A DNA stretch of 64,000 nt, taken from contig NZ_CP113089.1 in NCBI RefSeq assembly GCF_026625045.1, positions 1,612,001-1,676,000 of the forward strand. Reading direction: 5' to 3'. Under the pieces are notes generated by a model. The model was not told the DNA's origin, searched no databases, and saw only the letters and a list, made by a program, of their open reading frames with translations. Position 1 is the stretch's first letter; each line of letters opens with the position of its first letter. The stretch is from Microcella daejeonensis (GTDB taxonomy: Bacteria > Actinomycetota > Actinomycetes > Actinomycetales > Microbacteriaceae). Positions 34,066 to 42,481 of the stretch are shown one piece after another. Both the position numbers and the translations under genes were made by a program.

Positions 34066-35040
34066 GTGCCGCGCTCGCGCCTCTACGCCCCCCTGCCGCT
34101 CATCGCGGTCGGGGCCGTCGCCGGCGGCGCGCTCGGGATGCTCGTCCCCGAGCTCGGCACGACCCCCGACGCCCTCGTGCTCGCCGTCGTCGCTCTCGCC
34201 GCCCTGATCGTGCTGCTGCCCGTGCCGCTCGTGTCGTTCGGCAGGGCGGTGCTCGAGCGGGAGCTGCTGCTCGCGGTGCTCGGCCTCGCGCTCGTCGTCG
34301 CCCCGCTGCTCGTGTTCGTGCTGAGCCGGGTCGTCGTCACCGACCCCGACCTGCAGTTCGGCCTCATCCTCGCCCTGCTCGCGCCCGCGGTCGGCGTCGT
34401 CGTCGAGATCGCGCGCCGCGCGGGGGCCGCGGCCGAGCAGCTCGCCTCGCTCGCGCCGCTCGTGCTGCTGTCGCAGGCCGTGACGCTGCCCGGCCTCATG
34501 GCGCTCATGGGAGCCCGCGACGGCATCCTGACCGTCGAGGCGCCGTCGCTGCCGCTGACCATCGGCGCAGGCATCCTGCTGCCGGTGCTCGCGGCGTTCC
34601 TGCTGCAGCGCGCTGCCCTCCGCCGCCCGCGGCTCGCCACGGCCGTGCGCCGCGGGGGAGCGGCCGCCGTGCCCGCGACCGCTCTCGCCGCCCTCGTCGT
34701 CGCCGCGGTGCTCGTGCCGCGCTCGCTCGAGCGCCTGCCGCTGCTGCAGGAGGTCGCGCCGCTCTTCGGCGTCTACCTCATCCTCATGGCGCCCATCGGA
34801 ATCCTCGTCGGCACCGCGGCGGGCCTGCGCATCGGGCAGGTGCGCGCCCTCGCCTTCAGCGGCGGCGCCCGCTCGGGGCTGCTCGTGCTGCCGATCGCGC
34901 TCGCGTTCCCCGCCGACTTCTCGCTCGTGCCGCTCGTCATCGTCACGTGGATGGCGGTCGAGTCGATCGGGCTCGCGGTCTACCGCTTCGTCATCCCCTC
35001 GGTGACGCAGCAGTCGAAGGGGCCGCTGGCGCAGGATTGA
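34066..35040 (+). CDS. ACR3-like / bile acid:sodium symporter family membrane protein
   Basis: A 324-residue protein with about ten membrane helices, most like the arsenite-efflux ACR3 branch of the BASS superfamily. The signature region ALTFS..TRNSLVVLPLALA of ACR3 is matched by ALAFSGGARSGLLVLPIALAFPADF near residue 265. But the helix that carries the essential Cys in ACR3 (TPCIDW) reads LLAPAVGVVVEIARRAG here, with no Cys, so arsenite transport by the usual mechanism is doubtful. The GTG is 13 bases after the rsmA stop. Its last codons (GPLAQD) lie in a 17-bp sequence repeated 250 bases downstream. Confidence 0.78.
   Translation: MPRSRLYAPLPLIAVGAVAGGALGMLVPELGTTPDALVLAVVALAALIVLLPVPLVSFGRAVLERELLLAVLGLALVVAPLLVFVLSRVVVTDPDLQFGLILALLAPAVGVVVEIARRAGAAAEQLASLAPLVLLSQAVTLPGLMALMGARDGILTVEAPSLPLTIGAGILLPVLAAFLLQRAALRRPRLATAVRRGGAAAVPATALAALVVAAVLVPRSLERLPLLQEVAPLFGVYLILMAPIGILVGTAAGLRIGQVRALAFSGGARSGLLVLPIALAFPADFSLVPLVIVTWMAVESIGLAVYRFVIPSVTQQSKGPLAQD
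35020..35036. repeat. 17-bp direct repeat, left copy
   Basis: GGGCCGCTGGCGCAGGA, encoding the last residues of the ACR3-like protein. The identical sequence occurs at 35270-35286, exactly 250 bases on. Confidence 0.85.
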
Positions 35041-35164
35041 CGCGGGCCGACGGGCCGAGTCACGAACGTCGGAGTTCGGGCGGGCATCCACTCGCTGATC
35101 GGGGGATGATGAGCTCACCCCGCGCAGATCTCCGACCTCCTGCACGCCCGCGCCCGCCCGCGGC

Positions 35165-35250
35165 GTCGGAATTCTCGGAAGCCACGGGGCTTTGAGCCCG
35201 GCAACGCGGGGATCGGCCGAGGGCCGACCGCTTTCTCCGAGACTTCCGAC
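35165..35250. repeat. Folded element with outer stem and two inner hairpins
   Basis: The arms at 35165-35179 and 35236-35250 pair over 15 positions with one mismatch (GTCGGAA-TCTCGGA type). Inside are two small hairpins: GGGCT-TTG-AGCCC (35187-35199) and TCGGCC-GAG-GGCCGA (35213-35227). The whole can fold as a three-way junction on either strand. It lies between convergent genes, within the segment bracketed by the 17-bp direct repeats. A bidirectional terminator is one reading; a small mobile element is another. Confidence 0.6.
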
Positions 35251-35269
35251 GCCGACGCCGACGCCGACC

Positions 35270-35286
35270 GGGCCGCTGGCGCAGGA
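35270..35286. repeat. 17-bp direct repeat, right copy
   Basis: Identical to 35020-35036. It directly abuts the rlmC stop codon at 35287-35289 and is preceded by three GCCGAC hexamers. Confidence 0.85.
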
Positions 35287-36444
35287 CTACCGGCGCTCGA
35301 GCAGCACCATCACCTCGGCGTGCGTCGACTGCGGGAACATGTCGAACAGCCGCGCCTCGCGCACGCGGTACGCGGGCATGAGCTCCAGGTCGCGGGCGAG
35401 GGTCGTCGCGTTGCAGCTCGAGTAGACGACGGTCGGGATGCCCGAGGATCCGAGCCCGGTCGCCAGGGCCTCCCCGAGCCCGCGCCGCGGCGGGTTGACG
35501 ATCACGAGGTCGGGCAGGGCGGCGCCGGCCTCGGCGAGCGGCGACCCGAGACCGGCGGACGACCCGCCGGCGAGCGCCGCGGTCGCATCGCCGACGACGA
35601 ACGAGAGCCCGGGCATCCCGCCCCCGGCGAGCCGCGCGCTCTCGACCGCGTCGGCGCTGAGCTCGAGCCCCGTCACCGCGCGCCCCGGCGCCGCGACGTG
35701 CAGCGCGAAGCCGCCGACCCCGCAGTACAGGTCCCAGACGGAGGACGGCGCGACCCGCTCGACCCACGCCCGGCCCTGCCGGTAGAGCTCGCCGGCGATC
35801 GCGGTGTTGGTCTGCACGAAGCTCTGCGGCCGCACCTGCAGCGTCGCGTCGCCGACGCGCATGGGCAGCGTCTCCTGCGAGGTCAGCACGATCTCCTCGG
35901 CGCCCTCGACGACGGCCTTGTGGTCGGGGTGCAGGTTGGCGGTGACGACCACGGCGCGGGGGAGCGCCTGCTGCAGCGACGGCAAGGCGCGCCGCAGGGC
36001 ATCCAGTCGCGCTCGCGAGCGCAGCACGAACCGCACCATCAGGGCGCCGTCGGCCGCCTCGGTGACGATGACGTACTTGAGCTCGCCCCGCCGCGCCGGA
36101 ACGTCGTAGGGCTCGAGTCCCGCCGCCGTGATCGTGGCGATGAGGGGCGCGAAGGCGGCGCGGATGCCCGGCGCGATGATGCCGCAGTGCCGCAGATCGA
36201 CGCCCCGCCCGCGGCCGTCGAGCACGCCGAGGGTCGGATCGGCCGCGGTTCCGCCGACGACCATCTTCGCCTTGGCGCGGAAGCCCGACTCGGCGCTCGC
36301 GGCGGCGGGCAGCCAGTGGGCATCGGGATGCCCGGCGAGCAGCTCGCGCACGATCCGCTCCTTCTCGGCCAGCTGCTCGGCGTACGGCACGCCCATGAGC
36401 GTGCACGAGCGGCACAGGCCGGCGTCGAAGTAGGAGCACTGCAT
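35287..36444 (-). CDS. rlmC: 23S rRNA (uracil(747)-C5)-methyltransferase RlmC
   Basis: A 385-residue TrmA/RlmC-family enzyme that methylates C5 of a uracil in 23S rRNA. Four Cys for a 4Fe-4S cluster are present: Cys3, Cys11, Cys14 (MQCSYFDAGLCRSC) and Cys87 (LRHCGII). The SAM region is VWDLYCGVGGFALHVA near residue 240, NPPRRGLGEAL follows near 320, and the catalytic Cys is in VYSSCNATTLARDL near 350. There is no TRAM domain, which marks RlmC rather than RlmD. It starts at the ATG with the conserved MQC. Divergent from the TetR gene. Confidence 0.94.
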   Translation of the reverse strand: MQCSYFDAGLCRSCTLMGVPYAEQLAEKERIVRELLAGHPDAHWLPAAASAESGFRAKAKMVVGGTAADPTLGVLDGRGRGVDLRHCGIIAPGIRAAFAPLIATITAAGLEPYDVPARRGELKYVIVTEAADGALMVRFVLRSRARLDALRRALPSLQQALPRAVVVTANLHPDHKAVVEGAEEIVLTSQETLPMRVGDATLQVRPQSFVQTNTAIAGELYRQGRAWVERVAPSSVWDLYCGVGGFALHVAAPGRAVTGLELSADAVESARLAGGGMPGLSFVVGDATAALAGGSSAGLGSPLAEAGAALPDLVIVNPPRRGLGEALATGLGSSGIPTVVYSSCNATTLARDLELMPAYRVREARLFDMFPQSTHAEVMVLLERR

Positions 36445-36483
36445 AGCCCGCCCAGGCTATCCGCCGCCGCACTCAGGCAAATC

Positions 36484-36514
36484 TCTGCATCGGTGCATAA
36501 TCTGCATCGGTGCA
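36484..36514 (+). promoter_or_regulatory. Tandem TetR operators over the tetR-MFS promoter
   Basis: TCTGCATCGGTGCA occurs twice, at 36484-36497 and 36501-36514, 17 bases apart. Each has inverted TGCA half-sites (TGCA-N4-TGCA). The two copies flank the likely -10 CATAAT (36496-36501), and the second covers the GTG start at 36510. A TetR protein binding here would repress its own operon. Confidence 0.65.
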
Positions 36515-37178
36515 AGAAATTCTGACCCCGCCCCGTTCGGCCGACGCCGGTGCCGCCGCGCCCGGCCTGCGCGAGCGCAACCGCCGCGAGACCTGGGCCG
36601 CCCTCTACGAGGCTGCCGCAGCGCTCGCCGAGCAGCGCAGCCCTGGCGCCGTGACCGTCGACGACATCGCCGCGCAGGCCGGCGTCTCGAAGCGCACCTT
36701 CTTCAACTACTTCGCCACGAAGGAGGACGCGATCCTCGGGTTCCGCGAGCCGCGGCTGAGCCCCGAGTCGGTCGAGGCCTTCCGCACGAGCGCCTCCCCG
36801 ATCGTCGATCGCACGGTCGCCCTCATCATGGCGGCCATCCACGGCTCGACCGATGCCCCCAACACGGGCGGGCGCCGCACCGCGCTCGTGCGCAGGCACC
36901 CCGAGCTGCGCGGGCGCCTCGACGCGCTCGCCTCGCAGCTCGAATCGCTCGTCGCCCCGCTCGTGGCCGAGCAGTTCGGCGTTGAGCACGTGCCGCTCGA
37001 CGCACCCGCTCCCCGCAGCCCCGAGCAGCGCCGCGCGACCGCGGTGTTCATGCTCGCCGGCACGGTCGTGCGCTTCGCCTACAAGACCGACCTGGCGGGC
37101 ATGGCGGCCGGCGCCGAGCATCCCGCCCTCGTCGACGCCCTCGACACCTTCCGCGACCTTCTGAAAGCCGACTCATGA
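36510..37178 (+). CDS. TetR family transcriptional regulator
   Basis: A 222-residue regulator. Residues 22-70 are the TetR helix-turn-helix (NRRETWAALYEAAAALAEQRSPGAVTVDDIAAQAGVSKRTFFNYFATKEDAILGF) and the rest is a helical ligand domain of the AcrR-like type. The GTG start lies 8 bases after a -10-like CATAAT and within the second operator copy. Its stop overlaps the ATG of the MFS transporter gene (ATGA), so it almost certainly represses that transporter and is released by its substrates. Confidence 0.92.
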   Translation: MQEILTPPRSADAGAAAPGLRERNRRETWAALYEAAAALAEQRSPGAVTVDDIAAQAGVSKRTFFNYFATKEDAILGFREPRLSPESVEAFRTSASPIVDRTVALIMAAIHGSTDAPNTGGRRTALVRRHPELRGRLDALASQLESLVAPLVAEQFGVEHVPLDAPAPRSPEQRRATAVFMLAGTVVRFAYKTDLAGMAAGAEHPALVDALDTFRDLLKADS

Positions 37179-38893
37179 CCCGCACCGACCCCGCCGCGCC
37201 CGCGGCCCCCGCCGACGCGCACGCCCGTCGCACCCTGCTGCTGCTGTTCATCACGCTCATGGTCGTGATGCTGCTCGCCTCGCTGAGCCAGATGGTGCTC
37301 TCGAGCGCCCTGCCGACCCTCGTCGGCGAGCTCGGCGGCGCCGAGCACCTCGCCTGGGTCATCACGGCCTACCTGCTGGCCTCGACCATCACGATGCCCG
37401 TCTACGGCACCATCAGTGACCGCGTGGGCCGCAAGCCCATGCTGCTCGTCGCCGTGCTGCTGTTCGTGGTCGGCTCGGTGCTCGGCGGGCTCGCGACCGA
37501 CATGGCGACCCTCATCATCGCGCGGGCCGTGCAGGGCCTCGGCGGCGGCGGACTCATGGTGCTCTCGCAGGCCGCGATCGCCGACGTCGTGCCCGCCCGA
37601 GAGCGCGGCAAGTACATGGGCGTCATGGGCGGGGTGTTCGCGCTCTCCTCCGTGGCCGGGCCTCTGCTCGGCGGCTTCTTCACCGAGGGGCCGGGCTGGC
37701 GCTGGACGTTCTGGATGAACGTGCCGCTGGGCATCCTGTCGATCGTCGCCATCATCGTGCTCATGCGCCTGCCGCGCCCGGAGCAGAGCGGCAAGGCGCG
37801 CATCGACGCGCTCGGCATGGCGCTGCTCGCCGTCGCGACCACGGGCGTCGTGCTCATCGGCACCTGGGCGGGCTCCACCTACGCCTGGGCCTCGCCGCAG
37901 ATCATCGCGCTCGCCTTCGGCACGGTCGTCGCGGGCACCCTGTTCGTGCTCGTCGAGCGCCGCGCGGCGCAGCCGGTCATCCCGCTGCACCTGTTCCGCT
38001 CGCGCGACTTCGTGCTCGCCACGATCGCGGCGCTGCTGGTGAGCGTCGCCATGTTCGGCGCGATCGGCTACCTGCCCACCTACTTCCAGATGGCCGGCGG
38101 CGCCACGGCTACCGAGGCGGGCCTGCTCATGATCCCGATGATGGGTGCGCTGCTGCTCACCTCGATGATCACCGGCTCGGTCGTCTCGCGCACCGGGCGC
38201 TACAAGCTCATGCCCGTGCTCGGCACCGTCGTGCTCGCCGTCGGCCTCGGCCTGCTCTCGACCGTCACGGTCGCCACCCCGGTCGCCCTCATCGGCGTCT
38301 ACATCGGCGTCATCGGCGTGGGGCTCGGCACGAGCATGCAGATCCTCACCCTCGTCGTGCAGAACGCCTTCGCGCACCGCGAGGTCGGCACCGCGACGGC
38401 CGCGCACACCTTCTTCCGGCAGGTGGGCGGCAGCCTCGGCTCTGCGGTCGTCGGCTCGGTCTTCGCCGCGCGCCTCGCCTCGCTGCTCGCGGAGCGCCTG
38501 CCCGAGGGCGCCGACGCCGCCGGGTCGACCAGCTCGCTCACCCCGCAGCTCGTGCAGTCGCTGCCCGAGGCGTTGCGCGTGCCGATCGTCGAGTCGTACA
38601 ACGAGGCGCTCATCCCCGTGTTCCTCGTGATGGTGCCGATCGCGCTGCTCGCCGTCGTGGTGATGCTGTTCATCCGCGAGGTGCCGCTGGCCACCACGGT
38701 CGAGCGCGACATCCCGGCCGAGTCGCTCGCCGAGGGGCAGCTGCAGGGCGGCCGCGACGGCTCGGCCGCCGACCGTGCCGGCGACGCCGCGCGGGATGCC
38801 GCTGCCGAGCCCGCCCGATCCACCCAGCTCATCGGCGGAGGCCGGCGGCTCGCGCCCGGCACCGACCCCGCCGACGCGCCCGCACCGCGCTGA
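37175..38893 (+). CDS. MFS multidrug efflux transporter, DHA2 (EmrB/QacA) family
   Basis: A 572-residue proton-driven exporter with 14 predicted membrane helices. The family signature AWVITAYLLASTITMPVYGTISDRVGRK (motif A and D1) is at residues 50-80, GRAVQGLGGGGLMVLSQAAIADVV near 113 and motif C-like GVFALSSVAGPLLGGFFTEGPGWRWTFWMNVPLG near 155. The last 80 residues form a cytoplasmic tail rich in Ala, Asp and Arg. It should export toxic organic compounds. It is coupled to the TetR gene and presumably controlled by the tandem operators. Confidence 0.94.
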   Translation: MTRTDPAAPAAPADAHARRTLLLLFITLMVVMLLASLSQMVLSSALPTLVGELGGAEHLAWVITAYLLASTITMPVYGTISDRVGRKPMLLVAVLLFVVGSVLGGLATDMATLIIARAVQGLGGGGLMVLSQAAIADVVPARERGKYMGVMGGVFALSSVAGPLLGGFFTEGPGWRWTFWMNVPLGILSIVAIIVLMRLPRPEQSGKARIDALGMALLAVATTGVVLIGTWAGSTYAWASPQIIALAFGTVVAGTLFVLVERRAAQPVIPLHLFRSRDFVLATIAALLVSVAMFGAIGYLPTYFQMAGGATATEAGLLMIPMMGALLLTSMITGSVVSRTGRYKLMPVLGTVVLAVGLGLLSTVTVATPVALIGVYIGVIGVGLGTSMQILTLVVQNAFAHREVGTATAAHTFFRQVGGSLGSAVVGSVFAARLASLLAERLPEGADAAGSTSSLTPQLVQSLPEALRVPIVESYNEALIPVFLVMVPIALLAVVVMLFIREVPLATTVERDIPAESLAEGQLQGGRDGSAADRAGDAARDAAAEPARSTQLIGGGRRLAPGTDPADAPAPR

Positions 38894-38931
38894 GGGGTGG
38901 GATCTCGCTGAACCCCCACCCGGCGTACGCA

Positions 38932-38937
38932 TAGGGT
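38932..38937 (+). promoter_or_regulatory. -10 element of ispE
   Basis: TAGGGT ends 6 bases before the ispE ATG, so ispE has its own leaderless promoter despite following the MFS gene by only 50 bases. Confidence 0.5.
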
Positions 38938-38943
38938 GGAGCC

Positions 38944-39882
38944 ATGACCGCGGCGGCTCCTTCGACCCGAGTGGTGCACGTCACGGCACCGGGCAAGATC
39001 AACGTGTTCATGAAGGTCGGCGCCCTGCTCGAGGACGGGTACCACGACGTCGCGACGGCCTACCAGGCGCTGAGCATCCAGGAGCACGTCCGCGCCCGGC
39101 TCGCCGATGACTTCTCGGTCGCCTTCAGCGGCCCCATCGACACCAGCGGCCTCGCGGTCGACGGCTCGAACCTCGCCATCCGGGCCGCGCGCCTGCTGGC
39201 CCGGGTCGCCGACTACCGCGGCGGCGTGCACCTCGACATCGAGAAGCACGTGCCGATCGCCGGCGGCATGGGCGGCGGCTCGGCCGATGCGGCCGCCACC
39301 CTCGTCGCCTGCGACCACCTCTGGGGCACGAACCTCGGCCGCGACGAGCTGCTGAGTCTCGCCGCCGAGCTCGGCGCCGACGTGCCCTTCGCGCTCATGG
39401 GCGGCACGGCCGTCGGCACCGGTCGCGGCGACCGGCTCTCGCCGGCGCTCGCGCAGGGCACCTTCCACTGGGTGCTCGTGCTCGCCGACGTCGGGCTCTC
39501 GACCCCGCAGGTCTACAGCGAGCTCGACCGCCACCGCGAGCGGCACGTGCACGACATCGCTCCCGCCGTCGAGACGCCGACCGTCGACGTCGAGGTGCTG
39601 CAGGCGCTGCGCGCGGGCGACCCGCACCAGCTCGCCGAGTACCTCTACAACGACCTGCAGGCGCCTGCGCTGCACCTCGAGCCGAGCCTCTCGCGCACGA
39701 TCGAGGCGGGCGAGCGCGCGGGGGCCCTCGCGGGCATCGTCTCGGGCTCAGGCCCGACGGTGGCGTTCCTCGCCGCCGACGCCGACTCGGCGCTCGAGCT
39801 GCAGGTGGCCCTGAGCGCGGGCCGTCACCGCGTCATCCGCGCGACCGGCCCGGTTCACGGAGCGCGGGTCGTCTCCGGCTGA
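38944..39882 (+). CDS. ispE: 4-diphosphocytidyl-2-C-methyl-D-erythritol kinase
   Basis: IspE phosphorylates CDP-ME with ATP in the MEP pathway to isoprenoids. A 312-residue GHMP kinase: [13 protein letters not shown] at the N-terminus gives the substrate Lys, the ATP loop [17 protein letters not shown] is near residue 106, [20 protein letters not shown] near 145 and motif 3 [14 protein letters not shown] near 265. It usually follows rsmA in actinobacteria; here it is nearly 5 kb away. Its last 28 bases overlap the convergent lspA gene. Confidence 0.95.
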   Translation: MTAAAPSTRVVHVTAPGKINVFMKVGALLEDGYHDVATAYQALSIQEHVRARLADDFSVAFSGPIDTSGLAVDGSNLAIRAARLLARVADYRGGVHLDIEKHVPIAGGMGGGSADAAATLVACDHLWGTNLGRDELLSLAAELGADVPFALMGGTAVGTGRGDRLSPALAQGTFHWVLVLADVGLSTPQVYSELDRHRERHVHDIAPAVETPTVDVEVLQALRAGDPHQLAEYLYNDLQAPALHLEPSLSRTIEAGERAGALAGIVSGSGPTVAFLAADADSALELQVALSAGRHRVIRATGPVHGARVVSG

Positions 39883-40547
39883 GCGCTCGCGGGCTCGGGT
39901 CGTGTCGGGCTGACCGCCAGCACGCTCAGCAGCGCCACGCCGATCGCTCCGAGCACGAGGGCGATGTCGGCCACGTTGCCGATGAAGAAGCCGAAGTAGT
40001 CGATGAAGTCGACGATCTCGCCGCGGGCGAAGGCCGGCTCGCGGAACAGCCGGTCGCCCAGGTGGCTGATCGCCCCGCCGAAGAGCGAGCCGATCGCGAT
40101 GGCCCAGCGCGTGCTCGAGATGCGCGAGACGAAGACGGCGATGGCGACGACGGCGATGGCGGCGACCGCGGTGAGGATCCAGGTGTAGTCGCCGCCGATG
40201 CCGAAGGCAGCGCCCGGGTTGTAGACGAGCCGCCATTCGATGGCGTCGCCGATGACGGGGTAGCCGACGCCGGGCTCCAGCTCGGTCACGGCCCAGAACT
40301 TCGTGGCCTGGTCGAGCAGGATGACGCCGAAGGCGAGCAGCAGCGTCCAGGGCAGCACCCGGCGGATGCGCCGGCGCACGGCGGGGTTGGCGAGCGAGGT
40401 GCGAGCATCCGCTGTCTCGGTCGGCGCGGCCTCGGTCGGCGCGGCCTCGGCCCGCATCGCTTCGGCCGGCACTGCCGGCGCGGCCTCGGCGTCGGTCGCG
40501 GGCACGGCGGAGTCGTCAGGGCGTTCGGCGGCGGGCATGGCTCCCAT
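39855..40547 (-). CDS. lspA: Lipoprotein signal peptidase (signal peptidase II)
   Basis: LspA cleaves the signal peptide from prolipoproteins in the membrane. The 230-residue protein has a long Ala/Glu/Thr-rich N-terminal extension (residues 1-60) with short repeats, then four helices. [19 protein letters not shown] and [25 protein letters not shown] are conserved blocks; the catalytic Asp residues are in HLGDRL and NVADI. The usual Asn of the NLxDR block is His here (SHLGDR). The ATG at 40547 lies 7 bases after TAGCCA. Divergent from the ABC-F gene, overlapping ispE at the 3' end. Confidence 0.92.
   Translation of the reverse strand: MGAMPAAERPDDSAVPATDAEAAPAVPAEAMRAEAAPTEAAPTETADARTSLANPAVRRRIRRVLPWTLLLAFGVILLDQATKFWAVTELEPGVGYPVIGDAIEWRLVYNPGAAFGIGGDYTWILTAVAAIAVVAIAVFVSRISSTRWAIAIGSLFGGAISHLGDRLFREPAFARGEIVDFIDYFGFFIGNVADIALVLGAIGVALLSVLAVSPTRPEPASAQPETTRAP
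40416..40445. repeat. 15-bp tandem repeat in lspA
   Basis: CTCGGTCGGCGCGGC occurs twice in tandem, encoding the repeated TEAAP residues of the LspA N-terminal extension. Such in-frame repeats may vary in length between strains. Confidence 0.7.
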
Positions 40548-40554
40548 TCTGCCC

Positions 40555-40564
40555 TGGCTAGGCT
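40555..40564. promoter_or_regulatory. Overlapping divergent -10 elements of lspA and the ABC-F gene
   Basis: Leftward TAGCCA (40560-40555) ends 7 bases before the lspA ATG. Rightward TAGGCT (40559-40564) ends 6 bases before the ABC-F GTG. The hexamers share two bases, so only one polymerase can bind at a time. Confidence 0.5.
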
Positions 40565-40570
40565 CGTGCG

Positions 40571-42481
40571 GTGGCCCATCTGCTGGGGGCGGAAGCCCTC
40601 CACCTCGAGTTCCCGACCCGCGTCGTCTTCGACGGGGTCTCCGTCGGCGTCGACGAGGGCGACCGCATCGGCATCGTCGGCCGCAACGGCGACGGCAAGT
40701 CGACGCTCATGCGCCTGCTGGCGGGCACCATGCAGCCCGATGACGGTCGCGTGACGCGCCGCCGCGGGGTGACGCTCGGGATGCTCGACCAGACAGACGC
40801 GCTCGACACGGGTCTCACCGTGCGGCAGTCGGTGGTCGGCGATCGTCCCGAGCACGAGTGGGCCGGCGACGGTCGGGTGCGGGATGTCCTCGCCGGGCTC
40901 ATCGCCGACCTGCCCGGCGACGCGATCGTCGACGACCTCTCCGGAGGCCAGCGCCGCCGCGTCGCCCTCGCCAAGCTGCTCGTCGGCGACTGGGACATCG
41001 TCGCCCTCGACGAGCCCACCAACCACCTCGACATCTCGGGCGTCGCCTGGCTCGCCGACCACCTGAAGCGCCGCTGGCCGGCGGGGCAGGGCGCGCTTCT
41101 GGTCGTGACGCACGACCGGTGGTTCCTCGACGAGGTCTCGAGCCTGACGTGGGAGGTGCACGACGGCATCGTCGAGCCCTTCGAGGGCGGCTACGCGGCC
41201 TACGTGCTGCAGCGCATGGAGCGCGACCGCCAGGCCTCGACGATCGAGGCGAAGCGGCAGAACCTGATGAAGAAGGAGCTCGCCTGGCTGCGCCGCGGCG
41301 CTCCCGCCCGCACGGCGAAGCCGAAGTTCCGCATCGACGCGGCCAACGAGCTCATCGCCGACGTGCCGCCGCTGCGCAACACGGTGGCGCTGTCGCAGAT
41401 GGCGACGGCGCGTCTCGGCAAGGACGTCGTCGATCTGCTCGACGTGGGCGTCAGCTACGGCGACGACGTCGTGCTGGCCGACATCGAGTGGCGCATCGCG
41501 CCGGGAGAGCGCACGGGCATTCTCGGCGTGAACGGCGCGGGCAAGTCGACGCTGCTGGGCCTCATCGACGGCAGCGTGCAGCCGACCTCGGGTCGGGTGA
41601 AGTTCGGCAAGACGGTGCGCATCGCGACCCTCGACCAGCAGCTGGGCGACCTCAGCGCCGTCATCGACGAGCGGGTGAGCGCGGTCATCGCGGCGAAGAA
41701 GACGACCTACGTCACCGACGGCAAGGAGCTCACGCCCGGGCAGCTGCTCGAGCGCCTCGGCTTCACGACGGCGCAGCTGTCGACGCCGGTGCGCAACCTC
41801 TCGGGCGGGCAGAAGCGGCGCCTGCAGCTGCTGCTCATCCTGCTCGACGAGCCGAACGTGCTCATCCTCGACGAGCCCACCAACGACATGGACACCGACA
41901 TGCTCGCCGCCATCGAGGATCTGCTCGACGGCTGGCCGGGCACCCTCATCGTGGTCTCGCACGACCGGTACCTGCTCGAGCGGGTCACCGACCAGCAGTA
42001 CGCGATCCTCCCCGGCCCCGACGGCGCGCGCCGGCTGCGGCACCTGCCGGGCGGGGTCGACGAGTACCTGCGGCTGCAGAAGTCCGAGACGCGGTCGGGG
42101 CAGGATGCCGGGCGCGCGACCGTCGCCTCGGTGACGGCGGGCGCGGCTGCGGGTGCGGGGGCGGCCGGCGCTGGTGCCGGCGGCGCCGGGTCTGCCGGCG
42201 GTGGCGCGAGCGCCGGGGCCGGGGCGGGGTCGGGGTCGGCCGGGAGCGCGCCCGCGCTCTCCGGCGCCGAGCGCCGCACGGCCGAGAAGGAGCTCGCCGC
42301 CGCCGACCGCAAGATGGCGAAGCTGCAGGGTCAGATCGCGACGCTGCACACGCGCCTCGCCGAGCACGACGTGAACGACTACACCGGCATCGGCGCGCTG
42401 CACGATGAGGTGCGGGGGCTCGAGACGCAGCTCTCCGAGCTGGAGGAGCACTGGCTCGAGCTCTCGGAGCGGCTCGCGTAG
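40571..42481 (+). CDS. ABC-F family ATPase
   Basis: A 636-residue cytoplasmic protein with two ABC domains and no membrane part. Walker A motifs are GRNGDGKST near residue 38 and GVNGAGKST near 320; signatures LSGGQRRR near 124 and LSGGQKRR near 418; Walker B ALDEPTNHLD and ILDEPTNDMD. Between the domains is the charged linker [27 protein letters not shown] near 230. A Gly/Ala-rich spacer (about 520-555) precedes a C-terminal coiled coil (565-632). It resembles Uup/EttA-type ribosome-associated factors; resistance function is possible but not shown. It starts at GTG with a -10 six bases upstream. Confidence 0.93.
   Translation: MAHLLGAEALHLEFPTRVVFDGVSVGVDEGDRIGIVGRNGDGKSTLMRLLAGTMQPDDGRVTRRRGVTLGMLDQTDALDTGLTVRQSVVGDRPEHEWAGDGRVRDVLAGLIADLPGDAIVDDLSGGQRRRVALAKLLVGDWDIVALDEPTNHLDISGVAWLADHLKRRWPAGQGALLVVTHDRWFLDEVSSLTWEVHDGIVEPFEGGYAAYVLQRMERDRQASTIEAKRQNLMKKELAWLRRGAPARTAKPKFRIDAANELIADVPPLRNTVALSQMATARLGKDVVDLLDVGVSYGDDVVLADIEWRIAPGERTGILGVNGAGKSTLLGLIDGSVQPTSGRVKFGKTVRIATLDQQLGDLSAVIDERVSAVIAAKKTTYVTDGKELTPGQLLERLGFTTAQLSTPVRNLSGGQKRRLQLLLILLDEPNVLILDEPTNDMDTDMLAAIEDLLDGWPGTLIVVSHDRYLLERVTDQQYAILPGPDGARRLRHLPGGVDEYLRLQKSETRSGQDAGRATVASVTAGAAAGAGAAGAGAGGAGSAGGGASAGAGAGSGSAGSAPALSGAERRTAEKELAAADRKMAKLQGQIATLHTRLAEHDVNDYTGIGALHDEVRGLETQLSELEEHWLELSERLA

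Noticed and set aside
35192..35425. Short frame with a PTPTPTGPLAQD end between the ACR3-like and rlmC genes
   Set aside because: It is produced by the GCCGAC triplets and the second copy of the 17-bp repeat and runs into antisense rlmC.
42100..42250. Apparent GCC/GGC repeat array in the ABC-F gene
   Set aside because: It is in frame and encodes a Gly/Ala spacer before the C-terminal coiled coil, so it is low-complexity protein, not a CRISPR or intergenic repeat.
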